A DNA stretch of 57,561 bases, from the NCBI GenBank assembly GCA_023412655.1, contig JAEYNH010000019.1:1-57561 (forward strand). The letters run 5' to 3'. This stretch comes from Pseudomonadota bacterium (GTDB lineage: Bacteria > Pseudomonadota > Alphaproteobacteria > Caulobacterales > Caulobacteraceae). Below are positions 48,531 through 55,737 of this stretch, piece after piece (the first letter of the stretch is position 1; each line of letters starts with the position of its first letter). The notes under the pieces are model-generated. The model saw only the letters and a list, made by a program, of their open reading frames with translations, was not told the origin of the DNA and made no database searches. The position numbers and the translations under genes were made by a program.

Positions 48531-49880
48531 ATGTTCATCAACCGCCGCCACGCCGCGGCGCTGACCGCTGTCGCGCTGGCGCTGACGCCCGCGTCCGGCT
48601 TCGCGCAGGCGGCCCGCAAGGCGCCGGCCGCCGCCGCCGCCGCCGACCTCAGCCAGACCGTCGCCCCCGAGGCCGTGGGCTTCGACAGCCAGCGCTTGGC
48701 CCGCCTGGACGCCTACATGGCCAAGGTGGTGGCCGACGGCCGGGTGCCGGGCATGACCACCTTGCTCGCGCGCCACGGCAAGATCGTCTCCTTCAAGACC
48801 CACGGCTCGGCCCGCTTCGGCGGCCCGCCGCTGGAGAAGGACGCCATCTTCCGCATCTACTCCATGACCAAGCCGGTGACCGGCGTGGCCATGATGATCC
48901 TCTTCGAGGAAGGCCGCTGGCGGCTGGACGACCCGGTCACCCGCTACGTGCCCGAGTTCAAGACCCTCAAGGTGGTCAAGAGCATCGGCCCCGACGGCAA
49001 GCCGGTGCTGGAGGACATGCGCCGCCCGCCCACCATGCGCGAGGTGATGAGCCACACCGCCGGCTTCGGCTACGGCCTGGCCGACGAGCATCCGGTGGAC
49101 AAGCTCTATCGCGAGAAGCAGGTGCTCGGCGCGCCCACCAGCCAGGCGATGATCGAGCGCACCGCGCAGATCCCGCTGATGTTCCAGCCGGGGACCGACT
49201 GGCGCTATTCCAGCTCGGTCGACATCCAGGGCTACATCGTCGAGAAGCTCACCGGCATGACGCTGGGCCAGTTCATGGAGCAGCGCATCTTCAAGCCGCT
49301 GCGGATGAACGACACGGCCTTCTACGTGCCGGCCGGCAAGGCCGACCGCCTGGCGCCGGTCTTCTATCTCAACCCCGACACCCGGAAGGTGGAGGAGGCC
49401 AAGGTGCTGTTCGGCGGCGAGCTGCCGACCTACCTCGAGCCGCCGGCGTGGGACAGCGGCGGCGGCGGCCTGGTGTCCACCACCATGGACTACGCCCGCT
49501 TCGCCCAGATGATCGCCAACAAGGGCGAGCTCGACGGCGTGCGCATCCTCTCGCCGGCCTCGGTGGAGCTGATGGGCACGAACGTGATCCCCAAGGACGT
49601 GCTGGTCTCGTCCAACGGCACCACCGGCTCGCGCTTCAACGAGGCGGTGGGCTTCGGCCTCGACGTCATGGTGGTGAACGATCCCCGCGTCGCCGGCACG
49701 CTGGAAGGCAAGGGGACCATGAGCTGGGGCGGGGCGGCCGGCACCTGGTTCTGGGTTGATCCCACCAACGACCTGATCTTCGTCGGCATGATCCAGCGCC
49801 TCGGCGGCTCGGGCGGCGACGACCTGGGCGCGGCGGCCCGCACGCTCACCTACCAGGCCCTGGTGAACCCGGAGAAGTGA
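48531..49880 (+). CDS. Exported beta-lactamase-family serine hydrolase (class C fold esterase)
   Basis: 449 residues with a signal peptide (ALTAVALALTPASGFAQA). The catalytic Ser-x-x-Lys is S111-K114 (IYSMTKP), and the Tyr-x-x motif is RYSSSVDIQGYIVEKL, where the class C tyrosine would sit. WDSGGGGLVSTTMDYARFAQMI and the late GWGG-like MSWGGAAGTWFWVD are also typical. It is probably an esterase or D-aminopeptidase-like enzyme in the periplasm and not a resistance determinant. GAGGGGAGG precedes the ATG. Confidence 0.92.
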   Translation: MFINRRHAAALTAVALALTPASGFAQAARKAPAAAAAADLSQTVAPEAVGFDSQRLARLDAYMAKVVADGRVPGMTTLLARHGKIVSFKTHGSARFGGPPLEKDAIFRIYSMTKPVTGVAMMILFEEGRWRLDDPVTRYVPEFKTLKVVKSIGPDGKPVLEDMRRPPTMREVMSHTAGFGYGLADEHPVDKLYREKQVLGAPTSQAMIERTAQIPLMFQPGTDWRYSSSVDIQGYIVEKLTGMTLGQFMEQRIFKPLRMNDTAFYVPAGKADRLAPVFYLNPDTRKVEEAKVLFGGELPTYLEPPAWDSGGGGLVSTTMDYARFAQMIANKGELDGVRILSPASVELMGTNVIPKDVLVSSNGTTGSRFNEAVGFGLDVMVVNDPRVAGTLEGKGTMSWGGAAGTWFWVDPTNDLIFVGMIQRLGGSGGDDLGAAARTLTYQALVNPEK

Positions 49881-49899
49881 GCGCCGGACTGACGCCGGC

Positions 49900-51255
49900 C
49901 TACCTCGTGTAGGCCGGCGGATAGGGCGTGTTCAGGTTCTTGTAGCGGTCGCGCAGTTCCAGCTGGCGCGAGGTCAGCGGCTGGGCCTGGCCGCGCACCA
50001 GGATCAGCTGCGGCCGCGACAGGGGCTCGAAGGGGTCGCCCGACCAGACCACCAGGTCGGCATCCTTGCCGGGCTCCAGCGAGCCGATCCGCCCCTCCAC
50101 GCCGAACACCTTGGCCGGGTTGATGGTCACCGCCTTCAGCGCCGCCTCATGGGGCAGGCCGTGGGCCACGGCGTTGCCGGCGTTGTAGCGGGTCTCGTGC
50201 GCCCGGTGGGCGCCGCCCTGGCCCTCGAGGATCACGGTCACGCCCGCGGCGTTCAGCCGGGCGGCGTTCTCCAGGCTGGCGCCCAGGCTTTCCAGGCCCG
50301 CGGGCCGGTTCTGGATCGGGTTGAGGATCACCGGAACGCCCGCCGCGGCGATCTCGTCCGCCACCCGCCAGCCCTCGGCGGCGCCGGACAGGATGACCTT
50401 CAGCTTCTCCTCGCGCGCCAGCTTGAGCACCGCCCGGATGTCGGACGCCCGGTTGGCCACCGCCACCAGCGGCATCCGCCCCTCGACCACCGGGATCAGC
50501 GCCTCCAGGTCCGCCTTGGAAAGGGAAAGGTCGCGATAGCCCGCCCGCTCATAGGCCGCCCGGTTCGCCCGATAGGCCCGCACGTCCTGCAGGACGGTCT
50601 TCAGCAGGACGATCTGCCCGGCCCGGGCGCCGCCCGCCAGCCTGGCGCCCCGGTCGCCGAACGGGGCCACCATGGCCACCCTGGCCCGCACCAGCGGCTC
50701 CTGGCCCTGGGCCAGCTGGATCACCGCCGCCTGGCCCGAGAACAGCCCGTGGGTGTGCTCCGAGGCGCCGCCCCCGGCGGTCAGGTCCTCGGCGCCGTCG
50801 TGGCTGTGGCCGTCCGAACCGCCGCCGCTGCCGGGGCGCGGGGTGACGATGGCGCTGGTGATCCCGCCCAGCCGGGCGACCGGGATGACGAAGCTGTCCG
50901 GGTTCAGGGCGTACTGGATGTCGAAGGCGGCGCTGAGTTCGGGATTGTTGATCGCCGCCTCGGTGCCCAGGCCGGTGATCTCCACCGCCCCCAGCAGGCT
51001 GTTGGCGGCCACGAAGCCGGGGGTCACTACCCCACCCTTGGCGTCCACCACCTCGGCGCCGGCGGGGGGCGTCACATTGGGGCCCACGGCGACGATCTTG
51101 CCGTCCCGCACCACCACCGTGCCCGAGGCGATCTCGCCCGCCGGACCGGCGGTCAGCAGCCGGGCGTTGGTGACGGCGAGAGTGGCGGCCTGGGCGGCGC
51201 CGCCGGCCGCGAAGGCGATGGAAAGCGCCGCGACCGCGGTCAGGGTACGTCTCAT
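49900..51255 (-). CDS. Exported amidohydrolase-like protein lacking the HxH metal motif
   Basis: 451 residues with signal peptide (ALSIAFAAGGAAQA). The overall order fits the amidohydrolase family: LAVTNARLLTAGPAGEIASGTVVVRDGKIVAVGPNV, then TPGFVAANSLLG, and ITINPAKVFGVEGRIGSLEPGKDADLVVWSGDP near the end. Where the metal-binding HxH should be, it has AANSLLG, so the first metal site is missing. A histidine-rich loop (GHSHDGAED...SEHTHG) occurs at about 150-170. It starts inside the stop of the upstream amidohydrolase (ATGA). It may be a non-catalytic partner, or use an altered site. Confidence 0.85.
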   Translation of the reverse strand: MRRTLTAVAALSIAFAAGGAAQAATLAVTNARLLTAGPAGEIASGTVVVRDGKIVAVGPNVTPPAGAEVVDAKGGVVTPGFVAANSLLGAVEITGLGTEAAINNPELSAAFDIQYALNPDSFVIPVARLGGITSAIVTPRPGSGGGSDGHSHDGAEDLTAGGGASEHTHGLFSGQAAVIQLAQGQEPLVRARVAMVAPFGDRGARLAGGARAGQIVLLKTVLQDVRAYRANRAAYERAGYRDLSLSKADLEALIPVVEGRMPLVAVANRASDIRAVLKLAREEKLKVILSGAAEGWRVADEIAAAGVPVILNPIQNRPAGLESLGASLENAARLNAAGVTVILEGQGGAHRAHETRYNAGNAVAHGLPHEAALKAVTINPAKVFGVEGRIGSLEPGKDADLVVWSGDPFEPLSRPQLILVRGQAQPLTSRQLELRDRYKNLNTPYPPAYTR

Positions 51256-52688
51256 CGCAGGCCCCCCAGGCCGAGTTCGAAGTCGGATTTGGCCTGGTAG
51301 GTCGGGTCGCGCCGGTCATAGGCCACCCCGCCGTCGATCCACACGCGCTCGGCGCGCGCGTAGACCGAGAAGGGGTTCTTGTCCCAGAGGACCACGTCGG
51401 CCCGCTTGCCGGGTTCCAGGGTGCCGGTCTCCTTCAGGATGCCGATGGCCTTGGCCGGGTTGGCGGTGATCCACTTGATCGCCTCCGCCTCGCTGATCTG
51501 CAGCCCGGCGTCACGGCCGGCGGCAAGCGCCTCGGCCGCCTCCTGGTTCAGGCGCTGGATCAGGTCGGGGTCGTCCGAGTGGATGATGGCGCAGGCGCCC
51601 GCGGCGTGGATGAGGGCGGCGTTGGCCTCGATCCCGTCGAACTGCTCGAGCTTGCCGCCCCACCAGTTCGCCCATGTGGCCGCGCAGATGTCCTTCTGCG
51701 CCAGCAGGTCGGCGATCTTGTAGCCCTCGGTGGTGTGGTGGAACGAGGTGATCCTGTAGCCGAACTCGTTGGCCACATCGATCATCTGCGCCATCTCGTC
51801 GGCCCGGTAGCAGTGGTTCTGCACCAGGATTTCGCCCCGCAGCACGCCCACCAGGGTCTCGAGCTGCAGGTCACGCTTCGGCGGATCGGCCTTCTCGCCG
51901 CTGTCTGACTTGGCGCGGTAGGCGTCCCATTTGCGCCCGTAGTCGGCGGCGTTGATCCACGCCGACCTATAGCCCGCCACATTGCCCATCCGGGTCGAGG
52001 GCGAGCGATTGCGGCCGCCGTACACACGCTTCGGGTTTTCGCCGCAGGCCATCTTCAGGCTGTGCGGTGCGCCGGGGAACTTCATCCCCTGGGTGGTGCG
52101 CGCCGGGACGTTGCGTAGGGTCACGCCGCGGCCGCCGAACAGATTGGCCGATCCGGGCAGGATGTGGACCGTGGTCACCCCGCCGGCGCGCGCCAGGTTG
52201 AAACCCGGGTCCTGGGGCCAGACGGAATGCTCAGCCCACACCTGGGCGGTGTTGGGGTCGGTGATCTCGTTGCCGTCGGAGTGCGCGGGCACGGAAGGCG
52301 AGGGGTAGACCCCCAGGTGCGAGTGGGCGTCGATCACGCCCGGCGTCACCCAACGCCCCTGGGCGTCCACCACCTCATAGCCGGCGGGCGGGGCGCCGGC
52401 CGGGCCCACCGTCTCGATGCGGCCGTCGCGGATCAGCACCATGCCGTTGTCGATCTGACCGCCCGTGCCGGTGAGCACCGTGGCGCCGATGATCGCCGTC
52501 GGACGGCCGGGCAGGGGACGATAGGTCGTCGCGAAGACCTCGCCCGAACCGTCCAGTCCCTTGGGCAGGCGCCGGCCCTGGGCGGCCGCCTCCGACCTCG
52601 GCGTGGACGCCGGCTCGGACGCGGTGGCGCAGGCGGCCAGGCTCGCCGCGAGGCCGGCCGCCGCTGCGGCCCTCAACATCTGTCGCAC
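51252..52688 (-). CDS. Amidohydrolase lipoprotein, periplasmic
   Basis: 478 residues from GTG 52688. A lipobox SLAACA (C20) predicts a lipoprotein. The amidohydrolase core has VTPGVIDAHSHLGVYPSP with the HxH pair, NHCYRADEM, ITSFHHTTEGYKIADLL and AIIHSDDPDLIQRL with the catalytic aspartate, ending in TANPAKAIGILKETGTLEPGKRADVVLWDKNPF. It is upstream of and coupled to the second, metal-motif-less amidohydrolase, so the two probably work together on the same exported substrate. A GGGGGG run six bases before the GTG supports this start over ATG 52679. Confidence 0.9.
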   Translation of the reverse strand: MRQMLRAAAAAGLAASLAACATASEPASTPRSEAAAQGRRLPKGLDGSGEVFATTYRPLPGRPTAIIGATVLTGTGGQIDNGMVLIRDGRIETVGPAGAPPAGYEVVDAQGRWVTPGVIDAHSHLGVYPSPSVPAHSDGNEITDPNTAQVWAEHSVWPQDPGFNLARAGGVTTVHILPGSANLFGGRGVTLRNVPARTTQGMKFPGAPHSLKMACGENPKRVYGGRNRSPSTRMGNVAGYRSAWINAADYGRKWDAYRAKSDSGEKADPPKRDLQLETLVGVLRGEILVQNHCYRADEMAQMIDVANEFGYRITSFHHTTEGYKIADLLAQKDICAATWANWWGGKLEQFDGIEANAALIHAAGACAIIHSDDPDLIQRLNQEAAEALAAGRDAGLQISEAEAIKWITANPAKAIGILKETGTLEPGKRADVVLWDKNPFSVYARAERVWIDGGVAYDRRDPTYQAKSDFELGLGGLR

Positions 52689-52767
52689 TCGGAACCCCCC
52701 GTACTTAGGTGGCGAGTTGAGGGGCCTGGGCCTGCGGCGTCAAGGACCGACACACTGGCGGCTGTGC

Positions 52768-52773
52768 TTGACA
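52768..52773 (+). promoter_or_regulatory. Perfect -35 box upstream of aspS
   Basis: TTGACA is an exact -35 consensus in the amidohydrolase/aspS divergent gap, 60 bases before the aspS start. No good -10 follows at 16-18 bp, so the match may be to the Caulobacter housekeeping sigma-factor pattern or may be chance. Confidence 0.35.
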
Positions 52774-52833
52774 AGCGCAGGCGCGCATGCGCCCTTCCGC
52801 GCCTCTCAAACCAGCCGATTTGTGCCTTTTTTC

Positions 52834-54612
52834 ATGCACCTCTACCGCACCCACACCTGCGGCCAACTCCGCGCTTCCGACACCGGCTCCCAGGTGCGCC
52901 TGTCCGGCTGGGTCCACCGCAAGCGCGATCATGGCGGCCTGATCTTCATCGACCTGCGCGACCACTACGGCTTGACGCAGCTGGTGATCAGCCCCTCGAC
53001 CCCCGGCTTCGACGTGGTCGAGCACGTTCGCGCCGAGAGCGTGATCCGCGTGGACGGTGAGGTGGTCGCCCGCTCGGCCGAGACCGTGAACCCGAACCTG
53101 CCCACGGGCGAGGTCGAGATCGTGGTGCGCAAGGTCGAGGTGCTGTCGGAAGCCGCCGAACTGCCGCTGCCGGTGTTTGGCGAGCCTGAATACCCTGAAG
53201 AGATCCGGCTGAAGAACCGCTTCCTGGACCTGCGCCGGGAGACCCTGCACCGGAACATCGTCCTGCGGTCGAAGGTCATCCATTCGATCCGCAACCGGAT
53301 GATCGAGCAGGGCTTCCTTGAGTACCAGACTCCGATCCTGACGGCCTCGTCGCCGGAAGGCGCGCGCGACTTCCTGGTGCCGTCGCGACTGCACCCGACC
53401 AAGTTCTACGCGCTGCCCCAGGCGCCGCAGCAGTTCAAACAGCTGCTCATGGTGGCCGGCTTCGACCGCTACTTCCAGATCGCTCCCTGCTTCCGGGATG
53501 AGGACCTGCGGGCCGACCGCTCGCTCGAGTTCTACCAGCTCGACGTCGAGATGAGCTTCGTGACCCAGGAGGACGTCTTCGCCGCCATCGAACCCGTCAT
53601 GCACGGCGTGTTCGAGGAGTTCGGCCAGGGCAAGCCGGTGACACCCTATCCGTTCCCGCGCATCCCCTACCGCGAGGCCATCGCCAAGTACGGCACTGAC
53701 AAGCCGGACATGCGTAACCCGCTGGTCATGCAGGACGTGTCCGAGCACTTCCGTGGCGGCGGCTTCGGCCTGTTCGCCCGGATCCTCGAGGACGCCAAGA
53801 ACGCCGTCTGGGCTATCCCCGCCCCGAAGGGCGGCAGCCGCGCCTTCTGCGATCGCATGAACAGCTGGGCGCAGGGCGAGGGCCAGCCGGGCCTGGGCTA
53901 CATCTTCTGGTCCGAGGACCAGGGCGGCTGGGGCGGACCGATCGCCAAGAACCTCGGGCCTGAGAAGACCGACGCCGTCATGGGCCAGCTTGGCCTGGGG
54001 CAGGGCGACGCCGCCTTCTTCGTCGCCGGCGATCCCAAGGTCTTCCACAAGTTCGCTGGCGCGGCCCGCACCAAGGTCGGGACCGACCTCAACCTCATCG
54101 ACGAGAACCGCTTCGAGTTCGTGTGGATCGTCGATTTCCCCATGTTCGAGTGGAACGAGGAAGAGAAGCGCGTCGACTTCTCCCACAACCCGTTCTCCAT
54201 GCCGCAAGGCGAGCTGGACGCGCTGAACAGCAAGGATCCGCTGGATATCCTCGCCTACCAGTACGACATCGTCTGCAACGGCTATGAGCTGTGCTCGGGC
54301 GCGATCCGGAACCACCTGCCCGAAATCATGATCCGCGCCTTCGAGATCGCCGGCTACGGCCCCGAGGTCGTCGAGGAGCAGTTCGGCGGCATGCTGAACG
54401 CGTTCCGCCACGGCGCGCCGCCGCACGGTGGCCTGGCGCCCGGCATCGACCGGATCGTCATGCTGCTGGCCGGCCAGACGGCCATCCGCGAGGTGATCGC
54501 CTTCCCGCTGAACCAGCAGGGCGAGGACCTCTTGATGCGGGCGCCGTCCGAAGTCTCGGAAAAGCAGCTCAAGGAGCTGCACATCCGGCTCGCCCCGCCG
54601 ATCAAGGCCTAG
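52834..54612 (+). CDS. aspS: Aspartyl-tRNA synthetase
   Basis: 592 residues, the usual bacterial length. N-terminal anticodon-binding OB-fold (HTCGQLRASDTGSQVRLSGWVHRKRDHGGLIFIDLRDHYG), then class II motif 1 (NRMIEQGFLEYQTPIL), motif 2 (FRDEDLRADRSLEFYQLDVEMSF) and motif 3 (GGLAPGIDRIVMLLAG), with the bacterial GAD insertion in between. ATG 52834 begins MHLYRTHTCG, the standard AspRS start; the open frame runs further upstream but codes poorly. Whether it is discriminating or also charges tRNA-Asn is not decidable here. Confidence 0.97.
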   Translation: MHLYRTHTCGQLRASDTGSQVRLSGWVHRKRDHGGLIFIDLRDHYGLTQLVISPSTPGFDVVEHVRAESVIRVDGEVVARSAETVNPNLPTGEVEIVVRKVEVLSEAAELPLPVFGEPEYPEEIRLKNRFLDLRRETLHRNIVLRSKVIHSIRNRMIEQGFLEYQTPILTASSPEGARDFLVPSRLHPTKFYALPQAPQQFKQLLMVAGFDRYFQIAPCFRDEDLRADRSLEFYQLDVEMSFVTQEDVFAAIEPVMHGVFEEFGQGKPVTPYPFPRIPYREAIAKYGTDKPDMRNPLVMQDVSEHFRGGGFGLFARILEDAKNAVWAIPAPKGGSRAFCDRMNSWAQGEGQPGLGYIFWSEDQGGWGGPIAKNLGPEKTDAVMGQLGLGQGDAAFFVAGDPKVFHKFAGAARTKVGTDLNLIDENRFEFVWIVDFPMFEWNEEEKRVDFSHNPFSMPQGELDALNSKDPLDILAYQYDIVCNGYELCSGAIRNHLPEIMIRAFEIAGYGPEVVEEQFGGMLNAFRHGAPPHGGLAPGIDRIVMLLAGQTAIREVIAFPLNQQGEDLLMRAPSEVSEKQLKELHIRLAPPIKA

Positions 54613-54622
54613 GGCGGGTCGC

Positions 54623-54646
54623 GGGGCCGCTCAATCGATCGGCCCC
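54623..54646. terminator. Hairpin between aspS and the pentapeptide-repeat gene
   Basis: GGGGCCG (54623-54629) and CGGCCCC (54640-54646) form a perfect 7-bp stem with a 10-nt loop; the right arm lies inside the last codons of the convergent gene. No T-run. Confidence 0.4.
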
Positions 54647-55653
54647 ACAGCGATGAAGTAGCGAGGAGCGTCCGGCATGGCCGGCGGAGGCGGCGGCGCG
54701 GGCGGCGCGGGCGGCCTCACCGACGGCGGCCTGACGATCACCCGCACGCCGCCATGGCAGCTTTTGCCGATCAGGCCGGCGGGCAGCTTCGTGCGGCTGT
54801 CGGCGCAGGCTTGCGCCACCTGTTCCTGGGTCAGGCCGCGGGCGCCCGACAGGTCGGCCCCGCCGATAATCGCCCGGCGCAGGTCGGCGTCGCGGAAATC
54901 GGCCCCGTCGAAACTGGCGCCGCTCAGCGATGCGCCCTGCAGTTTGGCCGAGCGGAAGCCGGTCCGCTCGAAGCGCCCGTGGGTGAGGACGGCCCCGGTG
55001 AGGTCCGCGTCATCGAAGCTTGAACCCCCGCCGTCCGCGCGCTGAAGGTTCGCGCCCCTCAGGGTGGCCGAGCGGAAGTTGACCGAGCGCAGGGTGGCCC
55101 GGCTGAAGTTGGCCCCGGTGGCGTCGGTGTCCCTAAACACCGCCCGGGTGAGGTCGGCCGAGTCGAACTGGCCGCCCCGGACCTCGGCGGAGGTGAGCGT
55201 CGTCCCGGTCATTATGGCCTTCTGGAACATCGCTCCGGTGACGTCGGCGTCGGTCAGGTCCGCCTTGTTGAGGTTGGCGGAGTTGAAGCGGACCCCATGG
55301 GCCTCGGCGCCCCGCAGCCGCGCCGCGGCGAGATTGGCGTGGGAGAAGTCGGCGCCGCTCATGCCCGCGTCGGACAGGTCCGCCCGCGACAGGTCGGCCC
55401 CCACGAAGCTGGACGCCTGGAACCGCGCCTCGCGGAGGTTGGCGCCCACCAGGGCCGCGCCCGAGAAGTTCGCACCGATGATGTGCGCGCCGTTCAGGTT
55501 GCGGCCCGACAACTCGCACTTCACGCAGGACCCGCCGAACGAGGTGCGGCGCGCCACCTCCTTGTCGCCAAAGGCCGAGGCTTCCCCCGCCAGGGCCGCG
55601 AACATCGCAAAAGCGGCGGCGGCGAACGCGAGGCGGGCGGAACGCTGGGTCAC
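54631..55653 (-). CDS. Exported pentapeptide-repeat protein
   Basis: 340 residues from GTG 55653. Signal peptide (LAFAAAAFAMFAALAGEASA), then two cysteines (CVKCELSG) and about 45 tandem pentapeptides of the A(D/N)LXX form (ADLSRADLSDAGMSGADFSHANL...), forming a right-handed quadrilateral beta-helix, up to about residue 280. Another cysteine pair region (QACADSRTKLPAGLIGKSCHGG) and a proline-rich tail end the protein. Unlike Qnr/MfpA it is exported, so DNA-gyrase mimicry is unlikely; a periplasmic scaffold or surface role is inferred. Confidence 0.9.
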   Translation of the reverse strand: MTQRSARLAFAAAAFAMFAALAGEASAFGDKEVARRTSFGGSCVKCELSGRNLNGAHIIGANFSGAALVGANLREARFQASSFVGADLSRADLSDAGMSGADFSHANLAAARLRGAEAHGVRFNSANLNKADLTDADVTGAMFQKAIMTGTTLTSAEVRGGQFDSADLTRAVFRDTDATGANFSRATLRSVNFRSATLRGANLQRADGGGSSFDDADLTGAVLTHGRFERTGFRSAKLQGASLSGASFDGADFRDADLRRAIIGGADLSGARGLTQEQVAQACADSRTKLPAGLIGKSCHGGVRVIVRPPSVRPPAPPAPPPPPAMPDAPRYFIAVGPID

Positions 55654-55737
55654 TGGGGAACGATCCTCATGGCTTCGTCCAACCTCTGCGCTGGGCGTCC
55701 GTCGAACACCACTTAAATCGCGGTAACTTTGAGGGGT

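Noticed and set aside
52705..54582. A 625-codon minus-strand open frame opposite aspS
   Set aside because: AspRS motifs on the plus strand are complete; the antisense translation has no recognisable pattern.
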